A stretch of DNA of 64,000 bases, taken from NCBI GenBank assembly GCA_040255465.1, contig JBDZVA010000002.1, forward strand, positions 1-64,000. Direction: 5' to 3'. A program made the position numbers and the translations under genes. A model generated the notes under the pieces. The model saw nothing but the letters and a program-made list of their open reading frames with translations. It ran no database searches and was not told the origin of the DNA. Source of the DNA: UBA5793 sp040255465. Its GTDB lineage: Bacteria; Planctomycetota; Phycisphaerae; Phycisphaerales; UBA5793. Below, one piece after another: positions 40,400-49,850 of the stretch (positions are counted from its first letter, which is position 1; the number at the start of each line of letters is the position of its first letter).

Positions 40400-42988
40400 T
40401 CAAGGTCGGGCCATCACCTGCACCCGGCTATTGCTCCCATCCACCACGTACACCCGCCCGCCGTCCGCCGCCAGGCCCCACGGCGTTTGCAAATACCCTG
40501 GCTCCGCCCCGAGCGTCCCCCAGATTCCCAGGCACGTCCCGTCCCGCCCAAGGTGCTGCACCCGGCTGTTGCCGAACTCGCTGATCAGAAACGTCCCGTC
40601 CGGCTGCAAGACCAATCCATACGGGTAGTTCAACTCCCCCGGACCGCGCCCCGGCTGGCCGACCGTAAACTTCCAGTTCCCCTTCAGATCCGTCACCACC
40701 ACCCGGTGATTGCACGCATCGAGAATCACCAGCTCGTTTCGCTGCTGGTCATACTCGACCGACTGCGGCCGATTGAACTGGCCATCACCAAACCCGAACT
40801 CGCCGAACAGGTAAAGCGGCTTCCCATCAGCGTCAAACGCCTGGATGCGATCGTTGCCGCCATACTCCGAGACGAACATCACGCCACCGGGCCCGAACGC
40901 GATATCCGTCGGATACAGCATCTGACCCGGCTCTTCGCCTTCCGAGCCGAACGTCCGCTCGAGTCGGCCATCCGTGTCGTACACCAGCACGCGATGTTCG
41001 TGCGTATCGGCCACGAACAACTTGCCGGTGTCCGGCTGCACGCTCAGCCCCGTCGGAAATCCTCGATCAAACTTCGGCAGCACGATGGCGTCGACAAACT
41101 TGCCCTGTTCGTCAAATCGCTGAATCCGCCCAGTCTTGTCCACGACGTAGAGGTACTTGTGCAGCGCGTCAAATGCCATGCCCCGCGGATACACAAACTG
41201 CCCCGGACTGCGCCCCGTCGAACCGATGATCATCAACGGCTCAAACGGCCCTTCATCAAGCGACTTCGGCTTCTCACATCCGCCCATTCCAATGACCATC
41301 GCGCTGCTCAACGCCAGCACGAGCAGTGGAGCGGTCGCGCGCACACTCCGTCGCAGGCGGCTGAGCCACATCGCCGCCACAAACCCCGCAGGCACCACGA
41401 TCGCCAGGATCATGAGGCACGTCGCCAGTGCTGAATCCTCGTACGCATAGTGCATCTTATTGAGCAAACGCTGCGTGAGACTCTGCGGCCCCGGCGGAAG
41501 CACGATCATCGTCGTCGAAACTTCACCCAGCGACAGCGCCATTCCCAGCAGCCCCGCAATCCCCGCCGCCGCAACCACGCTCCAGCCCCGCGCCGCCAGC
41601 CAGTCGCGCAAGCCCACCGCGCCGTCCAGAAGCCGCGCGCCGCGCAGCGCCTCATCTTCGCCCCGTGCGATCCACCAGGCGATCAGCATCCCGACGATCC
41701 CGTATGACGCGAGATACCCCACGATCACCACCACCGGCCAGGCAAGGTACGCCCCGCCCGGCAGCGTCAGCCACAGCGTCTCCGGGTACGCGCCCGCCCC
41801 CAGCCACTTCGTCACCACCGCGTGCGATTGCAGCAGCGCCGCCCCCCGCGCCGCGGCCGGCATCACGCCCATCACCACCCACCCGGCCGCCGATAGCGTC
41901 GTCAGCCGCCGCACGCTCTTCACATGATGCGACCATCCATACGAATGACCCACCGCCAGCAGCGCCAGCAGCAGCCCCGCCGCGATTGCCCACGACACAC
42001 TCTCACCGATCGCCCGACCCTCGAGCGGCCCGAGCCGGGCAAAGGGCTCGAGCCCGCCCAGCCGCTGCACCATGATTCCCACCGGCAGCGCGATCGAAAT
42101 CGCCAGCGCCACACCCACAAGCGCATGGCTCGTCCGCCGGTTCGCCGCCGCGCCCGCCTCAGCGTCCAGCGTCGAGCGCCGCGACAACACCGCCACGGCC
42201 CCCGCGATGATCATGCTCGTCACGATCAGCGGCAGCGACGCGATCATCGATGCATCCGGCCCGACTTCAAATCGAATCCGCCGCAGCACGCTGCCGTACG
42301 TCTCGGCAATCGGCAGACTCGTCGACGCCAGGTCAAACGCCGCAAACCCCGTCAATGTCGACAGCAGCGCCAGCCCCACGCCCAGCGCAATGGCCGGCTT
42401 CACTTCCGTCAGCGCGATCCAGTTTCGCTTGAGCCGCGCCGCGCCGTCGATGACCAGCATCTCATCGCGCTCGCGCGGCCGGGCCCGCACCGCCGCCGCC
42501 ACCACCAGCGCGATCAGCGGCCATGTCCACCACGTGAGTCCCCACCACAATTGCCACACCTGCAGCGCCGACGCCCGCGCCGGATCCACCCGCGCCCACT
42601 CGCCCAGCGGCGAGCCCGGCAGCCGCAGCAGACCCCACACCCAGTACAGCAGGTAAGGCGGCATGCACAGCATCGCCACGCACAGCGAACTCCACGTTGC
42701 CGACCACCGCCCGCTGCCGACGCGCGCGAGGCACAGGCCAAGCGGGATGCCGATCAGCGCAGCGCCCAGCGTGATCGCCAGCGACCACCCCAGCGTCACC
42801 GCCAGCAGCGCCGGCACGTGCCCCCACGCCCAGAGCGGCGTCGTCGCCAGTTTGTCGAGCGTCTGCGAAGCCGACACCGTGCCCGAAGCCGCCAGCACCC
42901 CCAGCGGCGCGGCCACGCCAAGCAGCCAGGCTCCGCCCAGCAGCAACGCCAACAGCAAACCAAACGATGCGTTGAGGGCGGCTCGCAC
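40400..42988 (-). CDS. double ABC-transporter permease fused to an NHL beta-propeller lipoprotein
   Basis: 862 aa in one uninterrupted frame. Residues ~1-550 have twelve membrane helices as two tandem permease units of the FbpB/ThiP type, each with an EAA-like loop (VIDGAARLKRNW; LLDGAVGLRDWL). Residues ~555-585 read as a typical lipoprotein signal (MWLSRLRRSVRATAPLLVLA, lipobox IGMGGC). Residues ~585-862 are six NHL-type propeller blades (FVYPRGMAFDALHKYLYVVD, TGLSVQPDTGKLFVADTHEH, YPYGLVLQPDGTFLISEFGN). Fusion of a lipoprotein gene to a permease gene is the simplest reading; an internal start could still give free lipoprotein. No ATPase or binding protein is nearby. Confidence 0.75.
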   Translation of the reverse strand: MRAALNASFGLLLALLLGGAWLLGVAAPLGVLAASGTVSASQTLDKLATTPLWAWGHVPALLAVTLGWSLAITLGAALIGIPLGLCLARVGSGRWSATWSSLCVAMLCMPPYLLYWVWGLLRLPGSPLGEWARVDPARASALQVWQLWWGLTWWTWPLIALVVAAAVRARPRERDEMLVIDGAARLKRNWIALTEVKPAIALGVGLALLSTLTGFAAFDLASTSLPIAETYGSVLRRIRFEVGPDASMIASLPLIVTSMIIAGAVAVLSRRSTLDAEAGAAANRRTSHALVGVALAISIALPVGIMVQRLGGLEPFARLGPLEGRAIGESVSWAIAAGLLLALLAVGHSYGWSHHVKSVRRLTTLSAAGWVVMGVMPAAARGAALLQSHAVVTKWLGAGAYPETLWLTLPGGAYLAWPVVVIVGYLASYGIVGMLIAWWIARGEDEALRGARLLDGAVGLRDWLAARGWSVVAAAGIAGLLGMALSLGEVSTTMIVLPPGPQSLTQRLLNKMHYAYEDSALATCLMILAIVVPAGFVAAMWLSRLRRSVRATAPLLVLALSSAMVIGMGGCEKPKSLDEGPFEPLMIIGSTGRSPGQFVYPRGMAFDALHKYLYVVDKTGRIQRFDEQGKFVDAIVLPKFDRGFPTGLSVQPDTGKLFVADTHEHRVLVYDTDGRLERTFGSEGEEPGQMLYPTDIAFGPGGVMFVSEYGGNDRIQAFDADGKPLYLFGEFGFGDGQFNRPQSVEYDQQRNELVILDACNHRVVVTDLKGNWKFTVGQPGRGPGELNYPYGLVLQPDGTFLISEFGNSRVQHLGRDGTCLGIWGTLGAEPGYLQTPWGLAADGGRVYVVDGSNSRVQVMARP

Positions 42989-43007
42989 AGGCCGATTCTA
43001 GAGCAGT

Positions 43008-43259
43008 TTGTTCAAGTCGATCAGGGTGGCACGCAACGCTTGCGGCTCTGGGCAAGAGTTCCGTGTTCGACGGGCAACGACCGCCGACTCTTACACCACC
43101 CCCGACATCGAACTGCGCGTCATCCCCCTGGCAACCCACTGGCCCGGCACGATCATCAACACACTCACCTGCGCCGCCTGCGGCTACGACCTCCGAGCCA
43201 CCACCACCGGCACCTGCCCCGAATGCGGCGCGCCGATCACACCACGCGCCACGACGTAA
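43008..43259 (+). CDS. short zinc-ribbon ORF, probably a gene remnant
   Basis: 83 aa from a TTG start, 20 bases from the divergent permease gene. Only the C-terminal part is convincing: CAACGYDLRATTTGTCPECG, a four-Cys zinc ribbon typical of short planctomycete membrane proteins. The N-terminal 50 residues look random and no membrane segment is present, so this may be a truncated relative of the next gene. Confidence 0.4.
   Translation: MFKSIRVARNACGSGQEFRVRRATTADSYTTPDIELRVIPLATHWPGTIINTLTCAACGYDLRATTTGTCPECGAPITPRATT
43184..43232 (+). repeat. 49-bp zinc-ribbon-coding repeat, copy 1
   Basis: Begins CTACGACCTCCGAGCC and ends GAATGCGGCGCG. Identical over 49 bases to 43654-43702. It codes for YDLRATTTGTCPECGA. 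Confidence 0.9.
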
Positions 43260-43267
43260 GATCAGCC

Positions 43268-43723
43268 ATGCGACACCGCCTGCGATGCACGATCAAGTGG
43301 AGTTGCACGATGCTTACCGTGCTGCTGCTGGTCGTGTGGCTCGGCAGCGCGTGGTGGGCCGCCGGGGCGATGTCGTCGTCGCTATGTGTTGAAGTCAGGT
43401 ACGGGAGGTTGAGCATTGAATTGATCGAGAGGGCGCGCCGTGATTATTCACAAGCTCCCTCTTTTGGCATGTCTCCACGTCTCCAACGCCCCCGAATAGA
43501 GTGGACATTCGAGTTGGCGCAGATGTCAGATGAGCGTGCGTATTCCACTCTCGTGATCATTCCCCTCTGGGCGATTGTGCTGTTGGCCGGCTTGCCGACT
43601 TACTGGTTGTTGTGGCGCGGCCGCAGGCGACCTGGCCTTTGCCCTGTTTGCAACTACGACCTCCGAGCCACCACCACCGGCACCTGCCCCGAATGCGGCG
43701 CGGAAACGGGTGCCGTGGTCTAA
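43268..43723 (+). CDS. small membrane protein with C-terminal zinc ribbon (planctomycete family)
   Basis: 151 aa from ATG at 43268. One membrane helix at each end of a ~60-residue outside segment (CTMLTVLLLVVWLGSAWWAA; LVIIPLWAIVLLAGLPTYWL), then a basic stretch and the zinc ribbon CPVCNYDLRATTTGTCPECG. This architecture is very common and duplicated in Planctomycetota, always with unknown function. Its zinc-ribbon DNA is identical to that of the ORF 470 bases upstream. Confidence 0.75.
   Translation: MRHRLRCTIKWSCTMLTVLLLVVWLGSAWWAAGAMSSSLCVEVRYGRLSIELIERARRDYSQAPSFGMSPRLQRPRIEWTFELAQMSDERAYSTLVIIPLWAIVLLAGLPTYWLLWRGRRRPGLCPVCNYDLRATTTGTCPECGAETGAVV
43654..43702 (+). repeat. 49-bp zinc-ribbon-coding repeat, copy 2
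   Basis: Identical to 43184-43232, including third codon positions, while the flanking sequence is unrelated. Confidence 0.9.
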
Positions 43724-43882
43724 GCGACGCTCCGGGAGCGCAGGCCACGAGATCGCGCGATTGACGATCAGACTGAACGGCCCACTCACCGCGCGCCCGC
43801 GTGGCCTTCCGGTCGCAGAACCTCCCTCCAGACCACGGCACCCGGCAACGAATGCTCTCACCCGTCGCACCGCCGTCGCTGG

Positions 43883-44007
43883 GTGCCATGCTTCATCGGC
43901 TCTGCGTGAAGCATGACGAGCGTTCGCTGGGCGGCGAAGGCTCTTGACCGTTGCAACGCAAACCGCTCCATCGCATGCTTCGCCGCAAGCGGCACGAAGC
44001 ATGGCAC
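43883..44007. repeat. nested palindrome cluster (REP/BIME-like)
   Basis: Outer arms GTGCCATGCTTC (43883-43894) and GAAGCATGGCAC (43996-44007) are perfect 12-bp inverted repeats. Inside, each arm also pairs locally: CATGCTTCA with TGAAGCATG (43887-43915, 11-nt loop) and CATGCTTC with GAAGCATG (43974-44003, 14-nt loop). The design of two hairpins with shared arms recalls REP/BIME elements or a small non-autonomous mobile element. Confidence 0.65.
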
Positions 44008-44361
44008 CGTCCTCGGATCCGACGCCAAACCAATGCCTCTCTCCGCGATTTCCGGCGCTTCGCCGCCCTGAGCGAGGCTCCGCGAGTCGAAGGGTTGCGA
44101 TCTCTGCGGTAAATCGCCTTTCTCCTGCCTTTCCACCCAATCCCACACCTTTCCTCATGTACTCTCCGTGTTCTCCGTGCCCCCGTGGTGAGTGTCCTGA
44201 TCGATTCACACAAACGCGCACCACTTGAATCGCATCTCGTGCGCTGACTTTTTGAAAACGCGAAAAAGTTGAGCAAAACTCCAAATCACCCCCCTCAGAA
44301 AAATGAAAATCGACGAAAATTCCTGATTCGTCCCGCACAGAGGCGCTCATTTACACAAACG

Positions 44362-44420
44362 CGCTCCGAAGCGCGCACCCGCGCTCAAGAATCGCGCACA
44401 GGAGCGCTCTGGAGCGCATG
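44362..44420. repeat. GAGCGC-type hairpins
   Basis: CGCGCT-CCGA-AGCGCG forms a 6-bp tetraloop hairpin; downstream GCGCT-CTGG-AGCGC forms another. The GAGCGC/GCGCTC core recurs several times within about 80 bases. No gene spans it. Function unknown; may be an RNA structure or a protein-binding array. Confidence 0.4.
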
Positions 44421-44737
44421 AAAAGTTCCCAACATGGTGCATCTCCGTGTTGGCACGCGTTTTGCGTTGCACATTTTTCGCAATCGCGCCTGGCGCCGCG
44501 CGATCCGCGAAGAATCTTGCTCGCCATAGCGCGACTCGCTCATCGTCAACCCGTCTCCTGCCGCGCAACCCGGCCCCGCCGCGCACATCCATGCACCGCT
44601 TCGCCTATTGGTAGTTGCGCTTTCCTACCGCCCCACACCCCATCACCCCCTCACTCGATCACCCTCTCATGCCCTCACCCCATCACGCCCGCACGCCCCA
44701 TCCCGTTCTACACTCCATCGTGAGCGAGAACCCTTCG

Positions 44738-45337
44738 ATGGCCACCTTGCGACCCTGCCGCTGCTGCGGCCTCATCCAGCACGTCGTCGACGTCAACCAA
44801 GGCTTCGAGGCCCGTTGCGCCCGCTGCAACGCCGTCATCCGCACCGCAGCCGCCCCGCGATCAATGGCCCGCGCCGCCGCCTTCGCGCTGGGGGCTCTCA
44901 TTCTCTACCCCGCGGCGATGCTCCTGCCCGTCATCGAGATCGAACGCATGGGCCACACGAGCAGCGCGACGATCTGGTCCGGCGTCGTCGATCTGATCGC
45001 CGACGGATCGATTCTCGTCGGCCTCATCGTGCTGCTCTGCTCCATCGTCATCCCGCTCGTCAAGATCCTCGCGACCTTTCTCATCTGCGGCGGCGAGATG
45101 TTCATGCATCACCGGCACCGCGCCACGACCTACCGCTGGCTCGAGTGGATCGGCCGCTGGGGCATGCTCGATGTGCTGCTCGTCGCCCTGCTCGTCGCGG
45201 TCGTCAAGCTCGGCAGCTGGCTCCAGGTCCATCCGGGCCCTGGCGCTGCGGCGTTTGCAGGCGTGGTCATCCTGAGCCTGCTCGCCTCGGCCGTGTACGA
45301 CCCCGAGGCGATCTGGCATGAAGAGGAAGCGCCATGA
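44738..45337 (+). CDS. pqiA: paraquat-inducible protein A-like membrane protein
   Basis: 199 aa from ATG at 44738 (GTG at 44720 is in frame). N-terminal zinc-finger-like Cys pairs (RPCRCCGLIQ; CARCNAVI), then four membrane helices (FALGALILYPAAMLLPVIEI, ILVGLIVLLCSIVIPLVKIL, MLDVLLVALLVAVVKLGSWL, AAFAGVVILSLLASAVY). The PqiA motif ADGSILVGLIVLL is visible. It is a single PqiA module, half the length of E. coli PqiA. PqiA works with the MCE protein PqiB in lipid transport across the envelope; the next gene, overlapping by four bases, is the MCE partner. Confidence 0.87.
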   Translation: MATLRPCRCCGLIQHVVDVNQGFEARCARCNAVIRTAAAPRSMARAAAFALGALILYPAAMLLPVIEIERMGHTSSATIWSGVVDLIADGSILVGLIVLLCSIVIPLVKILATFLICGGEMFMHHRHRATTYRWLEWIGRWGMLDVLLVALLVAVVKLGSWLQVHPGPGAAAFAGVVILSLLASAVYDPEAIWHEEEAP

Positions 45338-46269
45338 CCGAACCGGTCAGCCCAACACCGACGGATCCACCCAGGCCCGCGGCCGTTCCCACCGCTCGCG
45401 TCGTACCCCAGCGCACCTGGGGGTCGTGGGCGTGGCTGGCGCCGCTGCTGGCCGTCGTGATGGTCGCAGCATTGGCCTATCAGGCGATCAGCCAGCGCGG
45501 CCTGCCGATCCAGATCACCTTCTCCAACGGTCGAGGCATCTCCGCCAAGGACCCGGTGAACTGCCGCGGAGTCCAGGTGGGGCTCGTGGAGCGTGTGCGG
45601 CTGGATTCGACGCGGGAAGGCGTGATCGTCCACGTCCGCCTCTTTCCCGATGCCGAGTCGCTTGCTGCCGAGGGCACGCGATTCTGGATCGTGAGGCCCG
45701 AAGTGAGCCTCAAAGGGGTGACGGGCCTGGATGCTCTGCTCGGGCCGAGGTATCTCGAAGTGGCGCCCGGCAAGGCGGGCTCGCCGCGCCTGACCACGTT
45801 CGACGGCCTTGAGTCGCCACCCCCGCTGGGCGAGTTGCTTCCAGGCACGCTGGAGGTGGTCCTCCGGGCCACGCGGCGGGGCTCGGTCACGGTCGGATCG
45901 CCTGTGACCTATCGCGACATGCGTGTCGGCCGGGTGCTCGACGTGAGGCTGAGTGCCGACTCGACTCGCGTGGAGGTGCTCGCCGGGATCGAGCCGATCT
46001 ATGCACCGCTGGTTCGCGACAATTCCCGCTTCTGGAACGCCAGCGGAGTGGGGGTGGATTTCGGATTATTCGGCGGCCTCACGCTCCGCGCCGACTCGCT
46101 TGAGTCGATCCTCACCGGCGGCATTGCGTTCGCAACGCCTTCCAAGAAAACGGGGGAGCGAGTCAGCAGCGGGCATCAGTTCGACCTCGCGACCGAAGTC
46201 GATGCCGATTGGTTGACGTGGGAGCCGGTTATCCCGCTGCAAGACGTCAGTCCGGCCCCGGAGCCTTAG
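45334..46269 (+). CDS. pqiB: MCE-domain protein, PqiB-like
   Basis: 311 aa. One N-terminal membrane helix (WAWLAPLLAVVMVAALAYQA) and two MCE domains: ITFSNGRGISAKDPVNCRGV with VGLVERVRL, and VTVGSPVTYRDMRVGRV. E. coli PqiB has three MCE domains and a long C-terminal helix forming a periplasm-spanning needle; both are reduced here. ATG overlaps the pqiA stop (ATGA). The pair probably moves lipids between inner and outer membrane; no PqiC lipoprotein is present. Confidence 0.88.
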   Translation: MTEPVSPTPTDPPRPAAVPTARVVPQRTWGSWAWLAPLLAVVMVAALAYQAISQRGLPIQITFSNGRGISAKDPVNCRGVQVGLVERVRLDSTREGVIVHVRLFPDAESLAAEGTRFWIVRPEVSLKGVTGLDALLGPRYLEVAPGKAGSPRLTTFDGLESPPPLGELLPGTLEVVLRATRRGSVTVGSPVTYRDMRVGRVLDVRLSADSTRVEVLAGIEPIYAPLVRDNSRFWNASGVGVDFGLFGGLTLRADSLESILTGGIAFATPSKKTGERVSSGHQFDLATEVDADWLTWEPVIPLQDVSPAPEP

Positions 46270-46371
46270 GCCGGAGCGGGCGGCAAAGGTCGTGGAACCG
46301 CAGGTGATTGGCACGCGAACGGACACATGCTGGATGACGCGCTGCAAAGGGCCCGGCGTAGCTTGCAAGTG

Positions 46372-46387
46372 GTGAATACGTATTCAC
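46372..46387. promoter_or_regulatory. perfect 16-bp palindrome upstream of the secretion operon
   Basis: GTGAATACGTATTCAC reads the same on both strands. It lies 150 bases upstream of the first secretion ATPase gene, in the non-coding gap after pqiB. The symmetry is typical of a dimeric repressor or activator site. Confidence 0.55.
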
Positions 46388-46393
46388 ATCCGC

Positions 46394-46422
46394 CTCAACG
46401 GTGGCGATTCCCGCCACTTGAG
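46394..46422 (+). promoter_or_regulatory. strong hairpin in the secretion-operon leader
   Basis: CTCAA-CG-GTGGCG, a five-base loop, CGCCAC-TTGAG: eleven base pairs with a two-base bulge, directly followed by GATAAT, a good -10 element. It may be the terminator of pqiAB (no T-tract) or part of a regulated promoter. Confidence 0.4.
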
Positions 46423-46536
46423 GATAATGTCTGTGATGCGATCGCGGTGTCCAGCCGGCCTGAATCCGGGTCGATTGCTGTGATTGCTTCGACGTGACCT
46501 GACTGAGCGAACCTTGACGGACCGGAACGGAGCCTT

Positions 46537-48267
<1,731 letters not shown>

Positions 48268-48347
48268 AGACCGCCCCTGGTGGTGTTGGAATCGCGCGTT
48301 GGGCCGCCGCTGGTCGGCCCCAGGAACACTGAAGAAAGCAACTCCAG

Positions 48348-49457
48348 ATGTCAACGCTTCAGATTGATCGACTGCTCGAAACCGTCATCCGCCAGAACGC
48401 GTCGGACCTTCACCTGGCCGTCGGGCGCAAGCCGACGATTCGCCTGCACGGCCGACTGCGCGAGCTCAACACGAAGATGCTTGGCCCAGATGACACCATG
48501 GCGCTGATGAAGTCGATTACTTCGGAGCGCAGCCAGCAGGAGCTTCAGGAAGAAGGCACGTGCGACTTCGGCTTCGCGTATGGCGAAGAGGCCCGCTTCC
48601 GCGTTTCGGTTTTCCGGCAGAAGGGCTCGCTGTCGCTGGTGCTTCGTCAGATTCCCAATCGGATCATGTCGTTCGAGCAGATCGGCCTGCCGCCGATCTG
48701 CAAGGAACTGATCCGTCGCCCCAGAGGCCTGTTCCTCGTGACGGGGCCGACCGGATCGGGCAAGACGACCTCGCTGGCCACCATGATTGACTACATCAAC
48801 GTCAACATGGATCACCACATCGTGACCATCGAAGACCCGATCGAATACTACCACCCGCACAAGAAATCGATTGTCAACCAGCGTGAAGTTGGCGTGGACG
48901 TGCCATCCTTCTCCGAGTCGCTCCGCCGCGTGCTGCGTCAGGACCCGGACGTGATCCTCGTCGGCGAAATGCGTGACCTTGAGACCATTGAAGCGGCCAT
49001 CACGGCCGCTGAAACGGGCCACTTGGTCTTCGCCACTCTGCACACGACCGGTGCCGCCGGCACGATCAACCGCGTTATTGACGCCTTCCCGACCAATCAG
49101 CAGGAACAGGTCCGCGTCCAGCTGTCTGTGACGCTGATCTGCATCCTCAGCCAGGCCCTTCTGGCCCGGGTGGACAAGCCCGGCCGCGTGGCGGCGTACG
49201 AGTTCCTCGTCGTGACCCCGGCTATCGCCAACCTCATCCGCGAGAACAAGGTCTTCCGTATCGACTCGGCCATCCAGACCGGCAAGAAGTTCGGCATGCA
49301 GCTCCTCGACGACCACCTCTGGTCGCTCTACGAGCGTGGCCTGATCTCCGCGGACGAGATGATCGACAAGGGCAAGAACCCGAGCGACCTGACCGAGAAG
49401 GTCCACCGCGCCGGCGGCGTGGTCGGTCGCACCGAACTCGACGAGGCCGAGGAATGA
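48348..49457 (+). CDS. pilT: twitching-motility retraction ATPase PilT
   Basis: 369 aa. PilT hallmarks: N-terminal LLETVIRQNASDLHLAVGRK, Walker A GPTGSGKTTSL, Asp box IVTIEDPIEY, Walker B VILVGEMRDLETIE, His box GHLVFATLHTTGAAGTINR, and DAFPTNQQEQVRVQLSV. The C-terminal segment is EMIDKGKNPSDL. It depolymerises type IV pili by retraction. Its presence between two extension-type ATPases suggests a machine that makes retractable type IV pili, not just secretion. Confidence 0.94.
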   Translation: MSTLQIDRLLETVIRQNASDLHLAVGRKPTIRLHGRLRELNTKMLGPDDTMALMKSITSERSQQELQEEGTCDFGFAYGEEARFRVSVFRQKGSLSLVLRQIPNRIMSFEQIGLPPICKELIRRPRGLFLVTGPTGSGKTTSLATMIDYINVNMDHHIVTIEDPIEYYHPHKKSIVNQREVGVDVPSFSESLRRVLRQDPDVILVGEMRDLETIEAAITAAETGHLVFATLHTTGAAGTINRVIDAFPTNQQEQVRVQLSVTLICILSQALLARVDKPGRVAAYEFLVVTPAIANLIRENKVFRIDSAIQTGKKFGMQLLDDHLWSLYERGLISADEMIDKGKNPSDLTEKVHRAGGVVGRTELDEAEE

Positions 49458-49850
49458 GCCTGACGGGACCCGCCAGCGAGACTCGGCGGGAGAGATTTGA
49501 TCTCCGATCATCCATGCAGGAGCCGCCCATTCGGGCGGTGCAGGAACGGTGTGCGAGCGATGTCGCGGCGGCTGTTTCTGGCGTCGGAATGGCGTCGTCA
49601 GGGCATAAAGGCTCAACGTTGCAGGGGCATTTCGGTGGCCGGTTCCGAGCGGTCGGCAACTCGGTTGGTGATTGGATTCGAACAAAAAGCACCGAAATCA
49701 ACAAGAAATAACGTTCTATTTCGGTTTTGTGGGTTGTTGGACTTCGTTAACGGGGCAATAATGGTTCGAGGCAGCCGGGGGTGGCCCGGTGCGAGGCACA
49801 GCGTGCCGGTCCACTCCTGTGTTGCCCAATGCTAAGTGAAAGCGGGACTC
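49458..49850. other. gene-free gap between pilT and the second ATPase gene
   Basis: No convincing gene. A hairpin at about 49526-49541 (CCGCCC-ATTC-GGGCGG) without a T-tract may attenuate transcription after pilT. The last ~150 bases are less GC-rich, as in promoter regions, so the second ATPase gene and the pseudopilin series may have their own promoter. Confidence 0.5.

Larger units (their letters stand above)
43724..44737. other. gene-free, repeat-rich stretch of about 1 kb
   Basis: No convincing gene on either strand. It contains nested palindromes (43883-44007), a phrase resembling dispersed intergenic repeats (TGAGCGAGG...GAGTCGAAGGG near 44069-44096 and CTCCGTGTTCTCCGTG near 44165-44180), a less GC-rich segment (~44230-44345), GC hairpins built on the GAGCGC motif (44362-44420), and a pyrimidine-rich degenerate repeat of CATCACCCC units (about 44631-44702) just before pqiA. 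Confidence 0.6.

Noticed and set aside
41924..43267. Long plus-strand open frame continuous with the zinc-ribbon membrane protein
   Set aside because: Antisense to the permease-NHL gene, Arg/Pro/His-rich nonsense; only the part from ATG 43268 is protein-like.
44631..44702. Pyrimidine-rich CATCACCCC-type repeats as a CRISPR array
   Set aside because: Units are short, degenerate and lack spacers of regular length; no cas genes in the window.
48351..49685. 444-codon minus-strand open frame
   Set aside because: Antisense to pilT; no start context or domain.
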